A stretch of DNA of 38,251 nt from a virus (IMGVR_UViG_3300032820_003990:1-38251), one strand, 5' to 3'; positions 1-7,921 are shown, counted from the first letter of the stretch. A program made the numbers and translations. Notes: generated by a model not told the origin, from the letters alone.

Positions 1-1488
1 ATGACTAACTGGAATAATTATATAAATTTTCAATCGATTACAAGCAAACATGGTAATAAATTTTGTGGTGCGCCATGGTCGTCTTTAATTTTTGAGCCAT
101 CAGGTATTGTAAAATTTTGCTGTATGGCTACAGACGCAGGAAACTTACGAGAATTTTCAAGTAAACCTGCTGACATAGTTAACTCATCTTTGGCAAAGGC
201 TGTAAGGAAAGAATTTTTAAATGGAAGGATGGCAGACAGAGCTGAAAATGCCAGTTTGTCTGTCCTAGCCTTGGAAGCAGAAGGTACTGCCACTGAAAAA
301 TACTGTGACGTATGCTGGTATCAAGAAAGTTTATATAATTTTCCAACAGATAATCGATTAAGTAATACAGAATGGGCAAAAGATGTTATTGATGATTTGG
401 TTAAAAATACTGACTCCGATGGCTACATACGTAATCAAGCACCAGCATGGCTTGACATAGTATTTTCAAATAAATGTAATTTTGCGTGTATGGGGTGTGA
501 AGCTGCATATAGTACTACTATTGGAAAATACATATCAGCATATAATATTCGTGATGGATTTGATAGTAGCCATAGCCCCGCTCAAACGTTCGATGGTCTA
601 GACCGTCAACGCATTGATTCAGTCGTTAAAGATACAAATAGATGGAATGAAGATGACTGGTTACTGAATGATGTTGATGCTGATGAGATAATTGATTATA
701 TTATAGAGCATAGAGATACTATTACTCGTATCCATTTTCAAGGTGGTGAGCCATTTATGATGCCTGAAGTGTATAAGACACTAGATAGATTAATTGAATA
801 TGATTTGCATAAAGAAGATGGAATTAATATGTGGGCACATACTAATGGGTCTGTTAGAACATATAAAGGTGTAGATATTATTGAAAAGTATGTATCAAAA
901 TGGGAACATCGATTTCAGATTACTATGAGCCATGATGGTGTAGGATCACGTGGTGAATATATAAGGTTTGGATATAAGGACAAAAAATGGTTAGAAACAT
1001 TTAATCGTGTTGTAGAATCAAAATGTCAAACAGGGATACAACATTCTGTAAATATTTTTAATATTTTACATCAGTATGAATGTTTAGATTGGTATATTGA
1101 TAATTGTATATCAGTAGCTAGATCTAATCCTGCAGGGTTAGATTTATTTAATTTTGAGGATTCGTTTTTTATGGTATTAAACCCTTGGGGGATGGAGTTG
1201 TTTAATTTTTCAACTGTTGTATTAGTGCCAGAGTTACATGAAAAAAGTGTTAAAGTATTACAACAGTGTGTTGATAGATGCATAAAAGAAGGAATCGATT
1301 CTTCAGGCTATGCAAAATATCTTGATATGTTATCATCAACGTCCGCCCGGACGGACGATGCTTGGGAGGATGATGACATGAAAAAACAGTTTATATCAAC
1401 GATAGAAGAATTTGACAAGGTAAGAGGAACAAATTTTCATAGTACATTTCCAGAATTAAAACCGTTGTGGAATTATTGTAGTGTTTAA
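1..1488 (+). CDS. Radical SAM protein with N-terminal auxiliary cysteine motif (twitch/SPASM-like)
   Basis: This 495-aa protein is a radical SAM enzyme. Such enzymes use a [4Fe-4S] cluster to cleave S-adenosylmethionine and start radical chemistry. The cluster motif CxxxCxxC is C159, C163 and C166, followed by a GGEP motif at 248-251 that contacts SAM. Before the SAM barrel there is a second cysteine set: C22 in a CxxPW motif, C40 and C41, then a CxxC pair at C102/C105. This resembles SPASM/twitch auxiliary-cluster ligands, but they usually lie C-terminal to the barrel. The substrate is unknown. The ATG is the first base of the window, so an upstream extension cannot be excluded, although the N-terminus looks natural. 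The gene overlaps the next one by 8 nt and heads the Fe-S cassette. It is too long for QueE. Confidence 0.85.
   Translation: MTNWNNYINFQSITSKHGNKFCGAPWSSLIFEPSGIVKFCCMATDAGNLREFSSKPADIVNSSLAKAVRKEFLNGRMADRAENASLSVLALEAEGTATEKYCDVCWYQESLYNFPTDNRLSNTEWAKDVIDDLVKNTDSDGYIRNQAPAWLDIVFSNKCNFACMGCEAAYSTTIGKYISAYNIRDGFDSSHSPAQTFDGLDRQRIDSVVKDTNRWNEDDWLLNDVDADEIIDYIIEHRDTITRIHFQGGEPFMMPEVYKTLDRLIEYDLHKEDGINMWAHTNGSVRTYKGVDIIEKYVSKWEHRFQITMSHDGVGSRGEYIRFGYKDKKWLETFNRVVESKCQTGIQHSVNIFNILHQYECLDWYIDNCISVARSNPAGLDLFNFEDSFFMVLNPWGMELFNFSTVVLVPELHEKSVKVLQQCVDRCIKEGIDSSGYAKYLDMLSSTSARTDDAWEDDDMKKQFISTIEEFDKVRGTNFHSTFPELKPLWNYCSV
1340..1353. repeat. GC-rich perfect palindrome inside the first radical SAM gene
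   Basis: Six bases (CGTCCG) are followed by CC and then their exact reverse complement (CGGACG). The site is almost entirely G and C in an otherwise AT-rich gene and encodes a Ser-Ala-Arg-Thr-Asp-Asp stretch near the C-terminus. It could be a protein-binding site, a hairpin in the mRNA, or chance. Confidence 0.5.
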
Positions 1489-1666
1489 ATGTTCTTATTG
1501 TTCGGTAGAATTAGATTCTATGATGGATATAAAATATTGGCTTGATGAAAAGTATTATGTTAAGGATAGTAAAGTTAATTATCCATTTTGTAGCTGTGAT
1601 TGTGGTACCAAGTTTTACAATGAGAATAATTATTTAGAGAAAGAGGTATTAAAAAATGTCAAATGA
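1481..1666 (+). CDS. Small cysteine-rich, zinc-finger-like protein (TRASH/treble-clef type)
   Basis: This is a 61-aa protein. A CxxC pair (C4, C7) is followed about 30 residues later by a cluster (F-C-S-C-D-C-G) and an aromatic segment (KFYNENNY). This resembles small TRASH/MYM-like treble-clef zinc fingers. The GTG start at 1481 is preferred because the next methionines would remove the CxxC pair. It overlaps the end of the preceding radical SAM gene by 8 nt and has no clear Shine-Dalgarno, so translation is probably coupled. It also overlaps the second radical SAM gene by 11 nt. Its place between two radical SAM genes suggests a partner, metal-delivery factor or substrate; this is inference only. 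Confidence 0.65.
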   Translation: MFKCSYCSVELDSMMDIKYWLDEKYYVKDSKVNYPFCSCDCGTKFYNENNYLEKEVLKNVK

Positions 1667-3332
1667 TGATAATGCATCACGTGATCTTACTAAAAATAAG
1701 AGTTGGTGTCCAATACCGTGGGTAACTTATAGTATAAACAGTTTAGGGCATTATCGGTTATGTGTTCAAGCAAATAGTTATAAACCTCGTAATGATAAAT
1801 GGACGAGAGATAAAAGTATAGGAAAGTTTACCCGTGGTACACTTTGGGAAATGCCACCACCGAAGGTTATGACTTTTGGCGGTAGTGCTAACAGATATGC
1901 TGATGCTGAGAACAAGCCAACAAATTGTCAAACAACAGATTTAAACGCAATTCGAAATAATGATTTTCTTAAAGAAGTTAGATCATATATGTTGCGAGGA
2001 GAAAGACATCCTGTTTGTAAAAGGTGTAACCAAGAGGATGATAATAAAGTTTTAAGCAGACGTATGGCAGATAGACGCAATATGGAAGAGCATGGATTTA
2101 GTGTTGATGATGCATTTGAATACACAGAGGCAGACGGTACAATAACTGATATAAGTAAAGTACCTTTGTTAGCAGCTGACATACGATTGAGTAATTTATG
2201 TAATCAAAAATGCCGTATGTGTTATCCTGGAGAAAGTTCAACATGGTATCAAGAATGGTTTGATACTTTTCAAATGAGACACATAGTATATGAAGGTGTT
2301 AAAAGTAGAAAGCTTCCAAAATTTACTGGGCCTGGTAATACAAAAATGACCATTGATTTAGATGAGAATGGAAAAGCCAGGATTGATAGTTATCAACTTT
2401 TGGAAGATGAGGAAGATTATAATGCACGAGTATTGGCACAGGAAAAAGGAGATCCATATGTTTGGGCACAATCAAAGGAACTCTATGAGAGCTTGTCTAG
2501 TCAATCTCCAGACATGAAACATATTCATATAAGCGGTGGCGAACCACTTATGATTACACAGCATTATGAATTTTTAAAAGGTTATATTGATGCTGGTAAA
2601 GCACATGAAATAACTTTAAATTATAATACTAATCTTTCTAATATTCCAGAACGAGCATTAGACTTATGGCAACATTTTAAGTTAATTGAAATAAGAGCAA
2701 GCATAGATGCTCCTGGTAAGATTAATGAATATATTCGATATCCAAGCAAATGGGAAATTGTTTTACGGAATCTTCGACTTTTGACTACAGTAAAAAAATC
2801 TGGTAAGATTAATTTAAATCTAGGCATAATAGTAACAGTACAAGTATACAATGTATTTTATCTTAAGGAATTAGTTTCTGAACTTAACAGCTATGATGAT
2901 ATTTCATTTGATGATATAATTTTGCATATGCTTCATGACCCTAGATATTTAAATATAACTTCGTTGCCTCATAGTGTAAAAGAGGTTGTTTCTGATAAAA
3001 TTCGTGAGTTGCAAGCCGAAGATAAGTTTGTAAAACAAGGTGAGGGAGTTATTAATTATATGTACAGTGATGATACATCTGATTCTCTTGATCAGTTCTT
3101 TGTTGAGACACGATTAATGGACAAATATCGACACCAACGAATCGAAGAAAGTTTACCAGAATTGTATGAAATGTTACAACCTTACGATCCGTTATTTCAT
3201 GCAGGACGTAAAGTTCAAAAAATACTAGATGAACAATTTAATGATGCGTATATTATTAATGTTTATGAACAAGAAATTTCTAAATTAAAATATACTCATA
3301 TACAAGTATTGAGGGATGCAGATGAAAGCTAA
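1656..3332 (+). CDS. Second radical SAM protein with N-terminal auxiliary cysteine motif
   Basis: This 558-aa protein is built like the first radical SAM protein. An N-terminal CxxPW motif (C18) and C36 are followed by a CxxC pair (C121, C124). The radical SAM motif CxxxCxxC is C182, C186 and C189, and GGEP is at 294-297. A long insertion rich in charged residues (about 200-285) separates the cluster motif from GGEP. A purine-rich AGAGGT site lies a few bases before the ATG. The gene overlaps both neighbours. The two proteins share architecture but little obvious sequence outside the motifs, so they probably catalyse different steps or form a heteromer. The substrate cannot be read from the sequence. 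Confidence 0.85.
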   Translation: MSNDDNASRDLTKNKSWCPIPWVTYSINSLGHYRLCVQANSYKPRNDKWTRDKSIGKFTRGTLWEMPPPKVMTFGGSANRYADAENKPTNCQTTDLNAIRNNDFLKEVRSYMLRGERHPVCKRCNQEDDNKVLSRRMADRRNMEEHGFSVDDAFEYTEADGTITDISKVPLLAADIRLSNLCNQKCRMCYPGESSTWYQEWFDTFQMRHIVYEGVKSRKLPKFTGPGNTKMTIDLDENGKARIDSYQLLEDEEDYNARVLAQEKGDPYVWAQSKELYESLSSQSPDMKHIHISGGEPLMITQHYEFLKGYIDAGKAHEITLNYNTNLSNIPERALDLWQHFKLIEIRASIDAPGKINEYIRYPSKWEIVLRNLRLLTTVKKSGKINLNLGIIVTVQVYNVFYLKELVSELNSYDDISFDDIILHMLHDPRYLNITSLPHSVKEVVSDKIRELQAEDKFVKQGEGVINYMYSDDTSDSLDQFFVETRLMDKYRHQRIEESLPELYEMLQPYDPLFHAGRKVQKILDEQFNDAYIINVYEQEISKLKYTHIQVLRDADES

Positions 3333-4395
3333 TTCATGGTCAGAGTTTCAGCCACTTAAAGAAGTTATTTTAGGAAAAGGGTTCAGTTCAGTGGATATTA
3401 CATCTGAACATTTTCCTGATGATGAATTAAGGGATGGATTAAAAAGAATTTTTGACGAGACTGAAGAAGATGTTTTAGTAGTTAAAGAATTTTTAGAAAG
3501 TGTTGGTGTTAATGTACTTCGCCCAAAAGTTGTTTTTGATTTAAAAGTAAAGAAAGGTTACTGTAATTTACATAAGTTTGATTTTGTATTTCCTGATCAT
3601 CCTTTACAACCACGTGATACAGCAGGTGTATATGGTGATACATTAGTAGATTTTTATACTGGTAACAATGGTCGATTTTTTAGTAACTGGAGTACCTATG
3701 ATTACTTTGTAGATTATTATAAAACAGGTAATAATTGGATTTCAATGCCAATGCCGAATCTTAATGGAGACACAGAGAAATTATATGAAGCACATGATGA
3801 TAAAAGGTTGTTGTATCATTCAGCAAATATTTTACGATGTGGAAAACATGCTTTTTATTCATTAGTAAATCCAACACGTGGTAGGCATATTGGAAAAGGC
3901 TCTAATCTTGGGATGGAATGGATTCAACGTGCATTAGGACATAAATTTGAGTTTCATGCTATTAATCACGGTGGGCATTTAGATGGTAAGTTAGCATTAC
4001 TTAAACCTGGTGTAGTAGCATGTTGGAATAAAAATGTTATACCTGACATTATGAAAAATTGGGATATAATTCAAATACCCGATACAGCATTTAATTTGCC
4101 AGAAGAATTTAGAAACACACGGAAGAAACGATGGTACAAAGATTTTGTATCTGATTATCTTACAGAATGGATCGGATACTGTGATGAAACAGTATTTGAT
4201 GTTAATATGTTTAGTGTAAGTGAAGAATTAGTTATTACTAACGGTTATAACAAAGATATTTACGAGCAATTTAATAAACATAAAATTGAAGGATGGCCAT
4301 GGCATTTTAGGCACCAACATTTTTGGGACGGTGCAATACATTGTTTAACAATGGACACGATACGTGAAGGTGGGCAAGAAGATTATTTTAGATAG
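3322..4395 (+). CDS. Amidinotransferase (glycine amidinotransferase-like)
   Basis: This 357-aa protein belongs to the glycine/inosamine-phosphate amidinotransferase family, which moves an amidino group from arginine to an amine through a covalent cysteine intermediate. The N-terminus (NSWSEFQPLKEVILGKG) matches the family opening. The catalytic histidine region is H219-L-D-G, preceded by a G-S-N-L-G-M-E-W segment. The catalytic cysteine is C341 in an I-H-C-L-T-M-D context. The length is normal for the family. The start at 3322 is chosen over an in-frame ATG at 3316 because a GAGGG ribosome site lies at a usable distance only for 3322. It overlaps the upstream gene by 11 nt. One segment that in GATM reads F-D-A-A-D reads Y-H-S-A-N here, so the acceptor may differ. 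Confidence 0.85.
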   Translation: MKANSWSEFQPLKEVILGKGFSSVDITSEHFPDDELRDGLKRIFDETEEDVLVVKEFLESVGVNVLRPKVVFDLKVKKGYCNLHKFDFVFPDHPLQPRDTAGVYGDTLVDFYTGNNGRFFSNWSTYDYFVDYYKTGNNWISMPMPNLNGDTEKLYEAHDDKRLLYHSANILRCGKHAFYSLVNPTRGRHIGKGSNLGMEWIQRALGHKFEFHAINHGGHLDGKLALLKPGVVACWNKNVIPDIMKNWDIIQIPDTAFNLPEEFRNTRKKRWYKDFVSDYLTEWIGYCDETVFDVNMFSVSEELVITNGYNKDIYEQFNKHKIEGWPWHFRHQHFWDGAIHCLTMDTIREGGQEDYFR

Positions 4396-4404
4396 GATTA
4401 TATT

Positions 4405-5385
4405 ATGAATCAACTTACTGAAGAAAAGTTATATATGGCAGGTTCATTGGATATTCATACTCTGTTCAATGAGAATATTTTAAGTACTGATGCTCATGCT
4501 GTTTGGGAACCAAAATGGCAAGCAGTATTAGGTCAGGCACCTTGGGAAGAATGGATTACTGACGATGAGTTTTTTAATTGTAAAGATGCTTTTTTAGAAA
4601 AAATGCATGGTTGGATTATTTCTAATAGATTGAATAGTGTGAATGCTGAAAGTTTAGAAAGATTTGATCGTAGAGATTCGATAGTAGGAACTACACAAGG
4701 ATTAGATGAATTTCATTGGCGACATAGAGGTCGCGACCTTCGAATTTTTAGAGGAGAGTATGCTTACAATAAAAGAGTGTATGAGACGTTTGGTGAAATA
4801 AATGCATTTGATATGCATTTAGATAAGTCTAGTGGTGAATATAGAGGTTTAGCAGAAAATGATTTTGTTATTATTAGTTTACCATTTGCTGGAACTGGAG
4901 ATCGGCATTGCCAAATGGATGAGATGCTTGATAATGCTAAAGAATTAAATGTTCCTGTATTAGTAGATTGTGCATGGTTTGGTACTTGTATGAATGTTGA
5001 GTTTGATTTCTCACATCCAGCAATTACTGAAGTATGTTTTAGCACAAGTAAAGGTCTAGGATGTGGTAGGTATCGATCCGGAATTAGATATAGTAATTAT
5101 TATAATGGTATGATTTACCAGCATAATAATTATAATCATTTAGTAGGTAGTAACATGCAACTAGCAATGTGGATGATGGAACATTTTCGATCTGATCATA
5201 TCCCAACTAGGTTTAGAGAAATGCAACAAGATGTATGTAATGAGTTTGGGTTAGTATCATCAAATTGTATGCATGTAGGATTGGCTCCAAATACAGAGGA
5301 ATGGAGAGTGTTTGAAATTGCTGGAATACATTATCGGGTAGGATTAAATAAGGCTATCAAAATGAGACGACAAGGAAAACTATAA
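4405..5385 (+). CDS. PLP-dependent (class I/II aminotransferase-like) enzyme
   Basis: This 326-aa protein has the signature of a fold-type I pyridoxal-phosphate enzyme. A G-T-T-Q-G loop at 95-99 fits the cofactor phosphate site. D188 in V-L-V-D-C-A-W-F-G fits the aspartate that binds the pyridine nitrogen. K216 in S-T-S-K-G-L-G followed by G-R-Y-R-S-G fits the Schiff-base lysine and the arginine-containing strand after it. It is shorter than the usual 380-420 aa, with a small C-terminal domain. Substrate residues are not recognisable, so it may be an aminotransferase, a decarboxylase or a lyase. An AGGA site precedes the ATG, and 9 nt separate it from the amidinotransferase gene. Confidence 0.75.
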   Translation: MNQLTEEKLYMAGSLDIHTLFNENILSTDAHAVWEPKWQAVLGQAPWEEWITDDEFFNCKDAFLEKMHGWIISNRLNSVNAESLERFDRRDSIVGTTQGLDEFHWRHRGRDLRIFRGEYAYNKRVYETFGEINAFDMHLDKSSGEYRGLAENDFVIISLPFAGTGDRHCQMDEMLDNAKELNVPVLVDCAWFGTCMNVEFDFSHPAITEVCFSTSKGLGCGRYRSGIRYSNYYNGMIYQHNNYNHLVGSNMQLAMWMMEHFRSDHIPTRFREMQQDVCNEFGLVSSNCMHVGLAPNTEEWRVFEIAGIHYRVGLNKAIKMRRQGKL

Positions 5386-5387
5386 AT

Positions 5388-5726
5388 ATGTATATGGAAC
5401 CGTTTACAGTAACAGACGCAGCTAAAGATCAAATGGTAGTTGTGTGTAATGCAAGAAGTGCCGATGCAGTCCGCTTTAGTATTAGAGGCGGCGGGTGTGC
5501 CGGCTTTGAGTATCAATGGGACACAGTTAGTAATGATACTTTCGACGAAGGAGATACTATAGTTGATCTTCAAGAGAATAAAAAATTTGTTGTAGATAAT
5601 ATGAGTATTATGTATATCAATGGTGCAGAGTTTGATTATGTCACGGAAGCATTTGGTTCTGCATTTAGAGTTAATAATCCTAATGCTACCACTTCATGCG
5701 GATGTGGCGAAAGCATAGGATTTTAA
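5388..5726 (+). CDS. iscA: A-type iron-sulfur carrier protein (IscA/SufA/HesB family)
   Basis: This 112-aa protein is a full-length A-type Fe-S carrier, which holds a cluster or iron between subunits and passes it to client proteins. The three conserved cysteines are present: C37 in G-G-G-C-A-G-F-E-Y, and C104 and C106 in the terminal S-C-G-C-G-E-S. It lies 2 nt after the PLP gene and 3 nt before a ferredoxin gene, directly behind two radical SAM genes that each need clusters, so a role in maturing those enzymes is likely. An in-frame ATG at 5394 would shorten it by only two residues. Fe-S carriers of this family have been reported in marine viral sequences. Confidence 0.9.
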   Translation: MYMEPFTVTDAAKDQMVVVCNARSADAVRFSIRGGGCAGFEYQWDTVSNDTFDEGDTIVDLQENKKFVVDNMSIMYINGAEFDYVTEAFGSAFRVNNPNATTSCGCGESIGF

Positions 5727-5729
5727 TTT

Positions 5730-6074
5730 ATGACATATATAGTTAACGACAATTGTATTAAATGTAAGTATACTGATTGTGTTGAAGTGTGTCCTGTTGA
5801 TTGTTTTTATGAAGGTGTTAATATGCTTGTAATTAAATCTGCTGAGTGTATTGATTGTGGTGTGTGTGAACCAGAATGCCCAGTAGATGCTATTGTCCCG
5901 GATACATTATTACAAGAACCAGATAAGTCATATTGGATTGAATTTAATGACAAGTATGCTTATAAATGGCCTAACCTTGTACGACGAAAAGCTGCTCCAG
6001 ATGATGCAGATGATTGGACAAAAGTGCCCGATAAAATGAAATATTTTGACGAAACTCCCGCAAATAAGGGATAG
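5730..6074 (+). CDS. fdxA: FdxA-type 7Fe-8S ferredoxin
   Basis: This 114-aa protein closely resembles Azotobacter-type ferredoxin I (FdxA), a low-potential electron carrier with one [3Fe-4S] and one [4Fe-4S] cluster. The first cysteine set is C9, C12, C17 and C21, with C25 in C-P-V-D-C-F. The second is C40, C43, C46 and C50 followed by proline. The C-terminal extension with aromatic residues ([16 protein letters not shown]) is typical of FdxA and not of short bacterial 2[4Fe-4S] ferredoxins. It ends the Fe-S cassette and is the obvious candidate electron donor for the two radical SAM enzymes. The strong similarity to proteobacterial FdxA suggests acquisition from a host. Confidence 0.92.
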   Translation: MTYIVNDNCIKCKYTDCVEVCPVDCFYEGVNMLVIKSAECIDCGVCEPECPVDAIVPDTLLQEPDKSYWIEFNDKYAYKWPNLVRRKAAPDDADDWTKVPDKMKYFDETPANKG

Positions 6075-6084
6075 ATTTTTAAGG

Positions 6085-6113
6085 TTGACAAAAACCAAGA
6101 ATTCTTATATTAT
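6085..6113 (+). promoter_or_regulatory. Sigma70-like (early-type) promoter P1
   Basis: A perfect TTGACA at 6085-6090 is followed by TATTAT at 6108-6113 with a 17-nt spacer; TATATT at 6106 with a 15-nt spacer is an alternative. The AAGG before the -35 box and an ACCAAGA core in the spacer are shared with P2 (7958). It drives the small gene, HNH nuclease and methyltransferase unit. Confidence 0.8.
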
Positions 6114-6158
6114 ATATACTATGAGAGTGATAAAGAAAGTTCTCGGAGGAAATTGTTA

Positions 6159-6443
6159 ATGCGTAGTTCAATTTGCAAAGACGGCAAACGGCGTATCTTA
6201 ACTAAGATAGAGGTCCCAATGGATATCGAGGATATTGCGGGATTTGCGTGGAATGCTATTATTCAGGATTCAGAATCCTTTATTAATCGAGCTGATCCTG
6301 CAGAAAAAATTAAAAATATGAATAAGCGTGAAATCCTCCGTTTAGCCAAAAAAACAGTAAAAAAGGATGGGATCGCTGGTCCTACCGAATTCCCTGCTGA
6401 AATTCTTCAGCATGTTAAAAATATGTTCCCCGAAGTTGACTAA
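6159..6443 (+). CDS. Hypothetical small protein upstream of the HNH nuclease
   Basis: This 94-aa protein is not recognised. It is basic in the middle (M-N-K-R-E-I-L-R-L-A-K-K-T-V-K-K), with predicted helices and no cysteine motif beyond one Cys near the N-terminus. The ATG at 6159 is preferred over an in-frame TTG at 6153 because a perfect GGAGGA site at 6145-6150 sits 8 nt before it. It is the first gene after promoter P1, and its stop overlaps the next start (TAATG). A role as a controller of the downstream nuclease and methylase is possible, but no helix-turn-helix motif is evident by eye. Confidence 0.75.
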   Translation: MRSSICKDGKRRILTKIEVPMDIEDIAGFAWNAIIQDSESFINRADPAEKIKNMNKREILRLAKKTVKKDGIAGPTEFPAEILQHVKNMFPEVD

Positions 6444-7018
6444 TGTTAACATTAGAAGAAGCCTGGCGGGAAAATTTAAAATCCCATGGTGTAAAGTTGC
6501 CTAGAGAAGGGTCAATTTCTCGTGATACCTTAGAAGTGCTTTACGCACATATGGGGGAATTTATTAGTAAATTAGATATTAATCAGAGTATTGGTTACGA
6601 TGGACCAGATAATCAAATGCAACGAGGATTAAAGCGTGACGGGTGGCATGTTATTAGTGATGCTAATAGACCTGTAAAATATAAGTTAGTTGATTTAAAT
6701 GTTAAGCCTGGATGGAACCCTGGCAAGAGAAAAGAACAGTTTTTTAAAGGATGGGAAAATATTAAAGAAGCATATGATTGTCGTTGTGCTACTTGTGGTA
6801 GTAAAGAAGGTGAACCTAGTTTTAAAGATAGGACGGTTATAACTAAACTAGAAAAAGGTCATATGGATCCATCTAAGCAATTAACTGATATTAACTGTAT
6901 ACCACAGTGTACTATATGTAATAAAGCATTCAGAGATTGGTGGATTTTTGACAGCACTGGTCGAGTTATAGAAAAGAATTATGAATCTGCTAGATGGAAT
7001 AAAAATGACATTATTTAA
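6443..7018 (+). CDS. HNH endonuclease, probable type II restriction enzyme
   Basis: This 191-aa protein carries a C-terminal HNH (beta-beta-alpha-metal) nuclease domain. Zinc cysteines C115 and C118 (C-A-T-C-G) and C156 and C159 (C-T-I-C-N) frame the catalytic histidine H140 in K-G-H-M-D-P, with N151 and N160 in the expected positions. The N-terminal 110 residues are probably the DNA recognition part. It begins on the last base of the upstream stop codon and overlaps a DNA methyltransferase gene by 14 nt. That pairing and the HNH form are typical of type II restriction-modification systems. A homing endonuclease is less likely because the methyltransferase partner is immediately downstream. 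Confidence 0.8.
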   Translation: MLTLEEAWRENLKSHGVKLPREGSISRDTLEVLYAHMGEFISKLDINQSIGYDGPDNQMQRGLKRDGWHVISDANRPVKYKLVDLNVKPGWNPGKRKEQFFKGWENIKEAYDCRCATCGSKEGEPSFKDRTVITKLEKGHMDPSKQLTDINCIPQCTICNKAFRDWWIFDSTGRVIEKNYESARWNKNDII

Positions 7019-7871
7019 AGGTGATGCAATAGAGTTGTTAAAATCATTGGATGAGAATTCAATTGATTTGTGTTTAACTGACCCACCATATTTTTTAGAT
7101 GGATTAGGTGATGATTGGGATCCAGCAACTATAGAAAGAAAGAAACCTAAGATACGGAAGCATGGTACAATTTCTGGTTTGCCAAAAGGAATGAAATTTG
7201 ATCCTAAGCAAGGTAAAAAGTTTCAGGAATTTATGAATGGTATTGCTAAAGAAGTATATCGTGTACTTAAACCAGGTGCATTTTTTATTAGTTTTAGTCA
7301 AGCACGATTGTATCATCGTATGACAGTAGCAGTAGAAGATCAAGGATTTGAAATCCGAGATATGCTTGGTTGGACATATGAAGGGCAGGCAAAAGCATTT
7401 AGTCAAGATCACATTATTAAGAAGCAAAAGTGGTCTGATGATGAGAAGGAAAGTCTTATTGAAGAATTAAATGGATGGAAGACACCGCAATTAAAGCCTT
7501 GCATTGAACCCATGTGTTTAGCACAAAAACCAACTGAGGGAAAGTTTATAGATAATTGGAAAGAATATCAAGTTGGTCTATTGAACACTGCTGTAACATG
7601 GCAGGGTAAATTCCCAGGTAATATTATTCAATGTGCAAAGCCTACAAAAAGTGAGAAGGGTGAATGGAATACACATATCAGTGTTAAGCCATTAGCATTA
7701 ATTGAGCATTTAATTAAATTGTTTACTGTGCCGGATGCAGTAGTATTGGATCCATTTTTGGGAAGTGGCACAACTTTGGTCGCCTGCAAGAAAACCCAAA
7801 GAATTGGCATAGGTGCAGAAATTAACCCTGAATATCATCCGGTTATTGAGCACCGGACTGAGATAGCATAA
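7005..7871 (+). CDS. DNA methyltransferase, beta class (N6-adenine or N4-cytosine)
   Basis: This 288-aa protein methylates an exocyclic amino group in DNA with SAM. The catalytic motif D-P-P-Y is at 26-29 and the SAM-binding motif D-P-F-L-G-S-G-T-T is at 249-257. Catalytic motif before SAM motif defines the beta class. DPPY favours adenine-N6, but N4-cytosine cannot be excluded. The variable central part (about 100-220) would contain the target recognition domain. The start at 7005 (M-T-L-F-K-G-D-A) is preferred over an in-frame ATG at 6981 because family members begin just before this strand. It overlaps the HNH gene by 14 nt and would protect phage and host DNA from that nuclease. Confidence 0.88.
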   Translation: MTLFKGDAIELLKSLDENSIDLCLTDPPYFLDGLGDDWDPATIERKKPKIRKHGTISGLPKGMKFDPKQGKKFQEFMNGIAKEVYRVLKPGAFFISFSQARLYHRMTVAVEDQGFEIRDMLGWTYEGQAKAFSQDHIIKKQKWSDDEKESLIEELNGWKTPQLKPCIEPMCLAQKPTEGKFIDNWKEYQVGLLNTAVTWQGKFPGNIIQCAKPTKSEKGEWNTHISVKPLALIEHLIKLFTVPDAVVLDPFLGSGTTLVACKKTQRIGIGAEINPEYHPVIEHRTEIA

Positions 7872-7890
7872 TATAAGTATTCTCTTATAT
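7871..7890. repeat. AT-rich inverted repeat after the methyltransferase gene
   Basis: ATATAAG and its exact complement CTTATAT flank a 6-nt loop immediately after the stop codon. There is no T-tract directly behind it, so it may stabilise the 3' end of the message rather than terminate transcription. Confidence 0.4.
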
Positions 7891-7921
7891 GCTCCCTCTT
7901 AAAACACCCACTAAAATAAGC

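Noticed and set aside
1-3332. Identification of the radical SAM proteins as QueE, partner of the QueC-like gene
   Set aside because: QueE proteins are about 210-250 aa with no N-terminal CxxPW region. These are 495 and 558 aa with auxiliary cysteines and lie 20 kb from the QueC-like gene.
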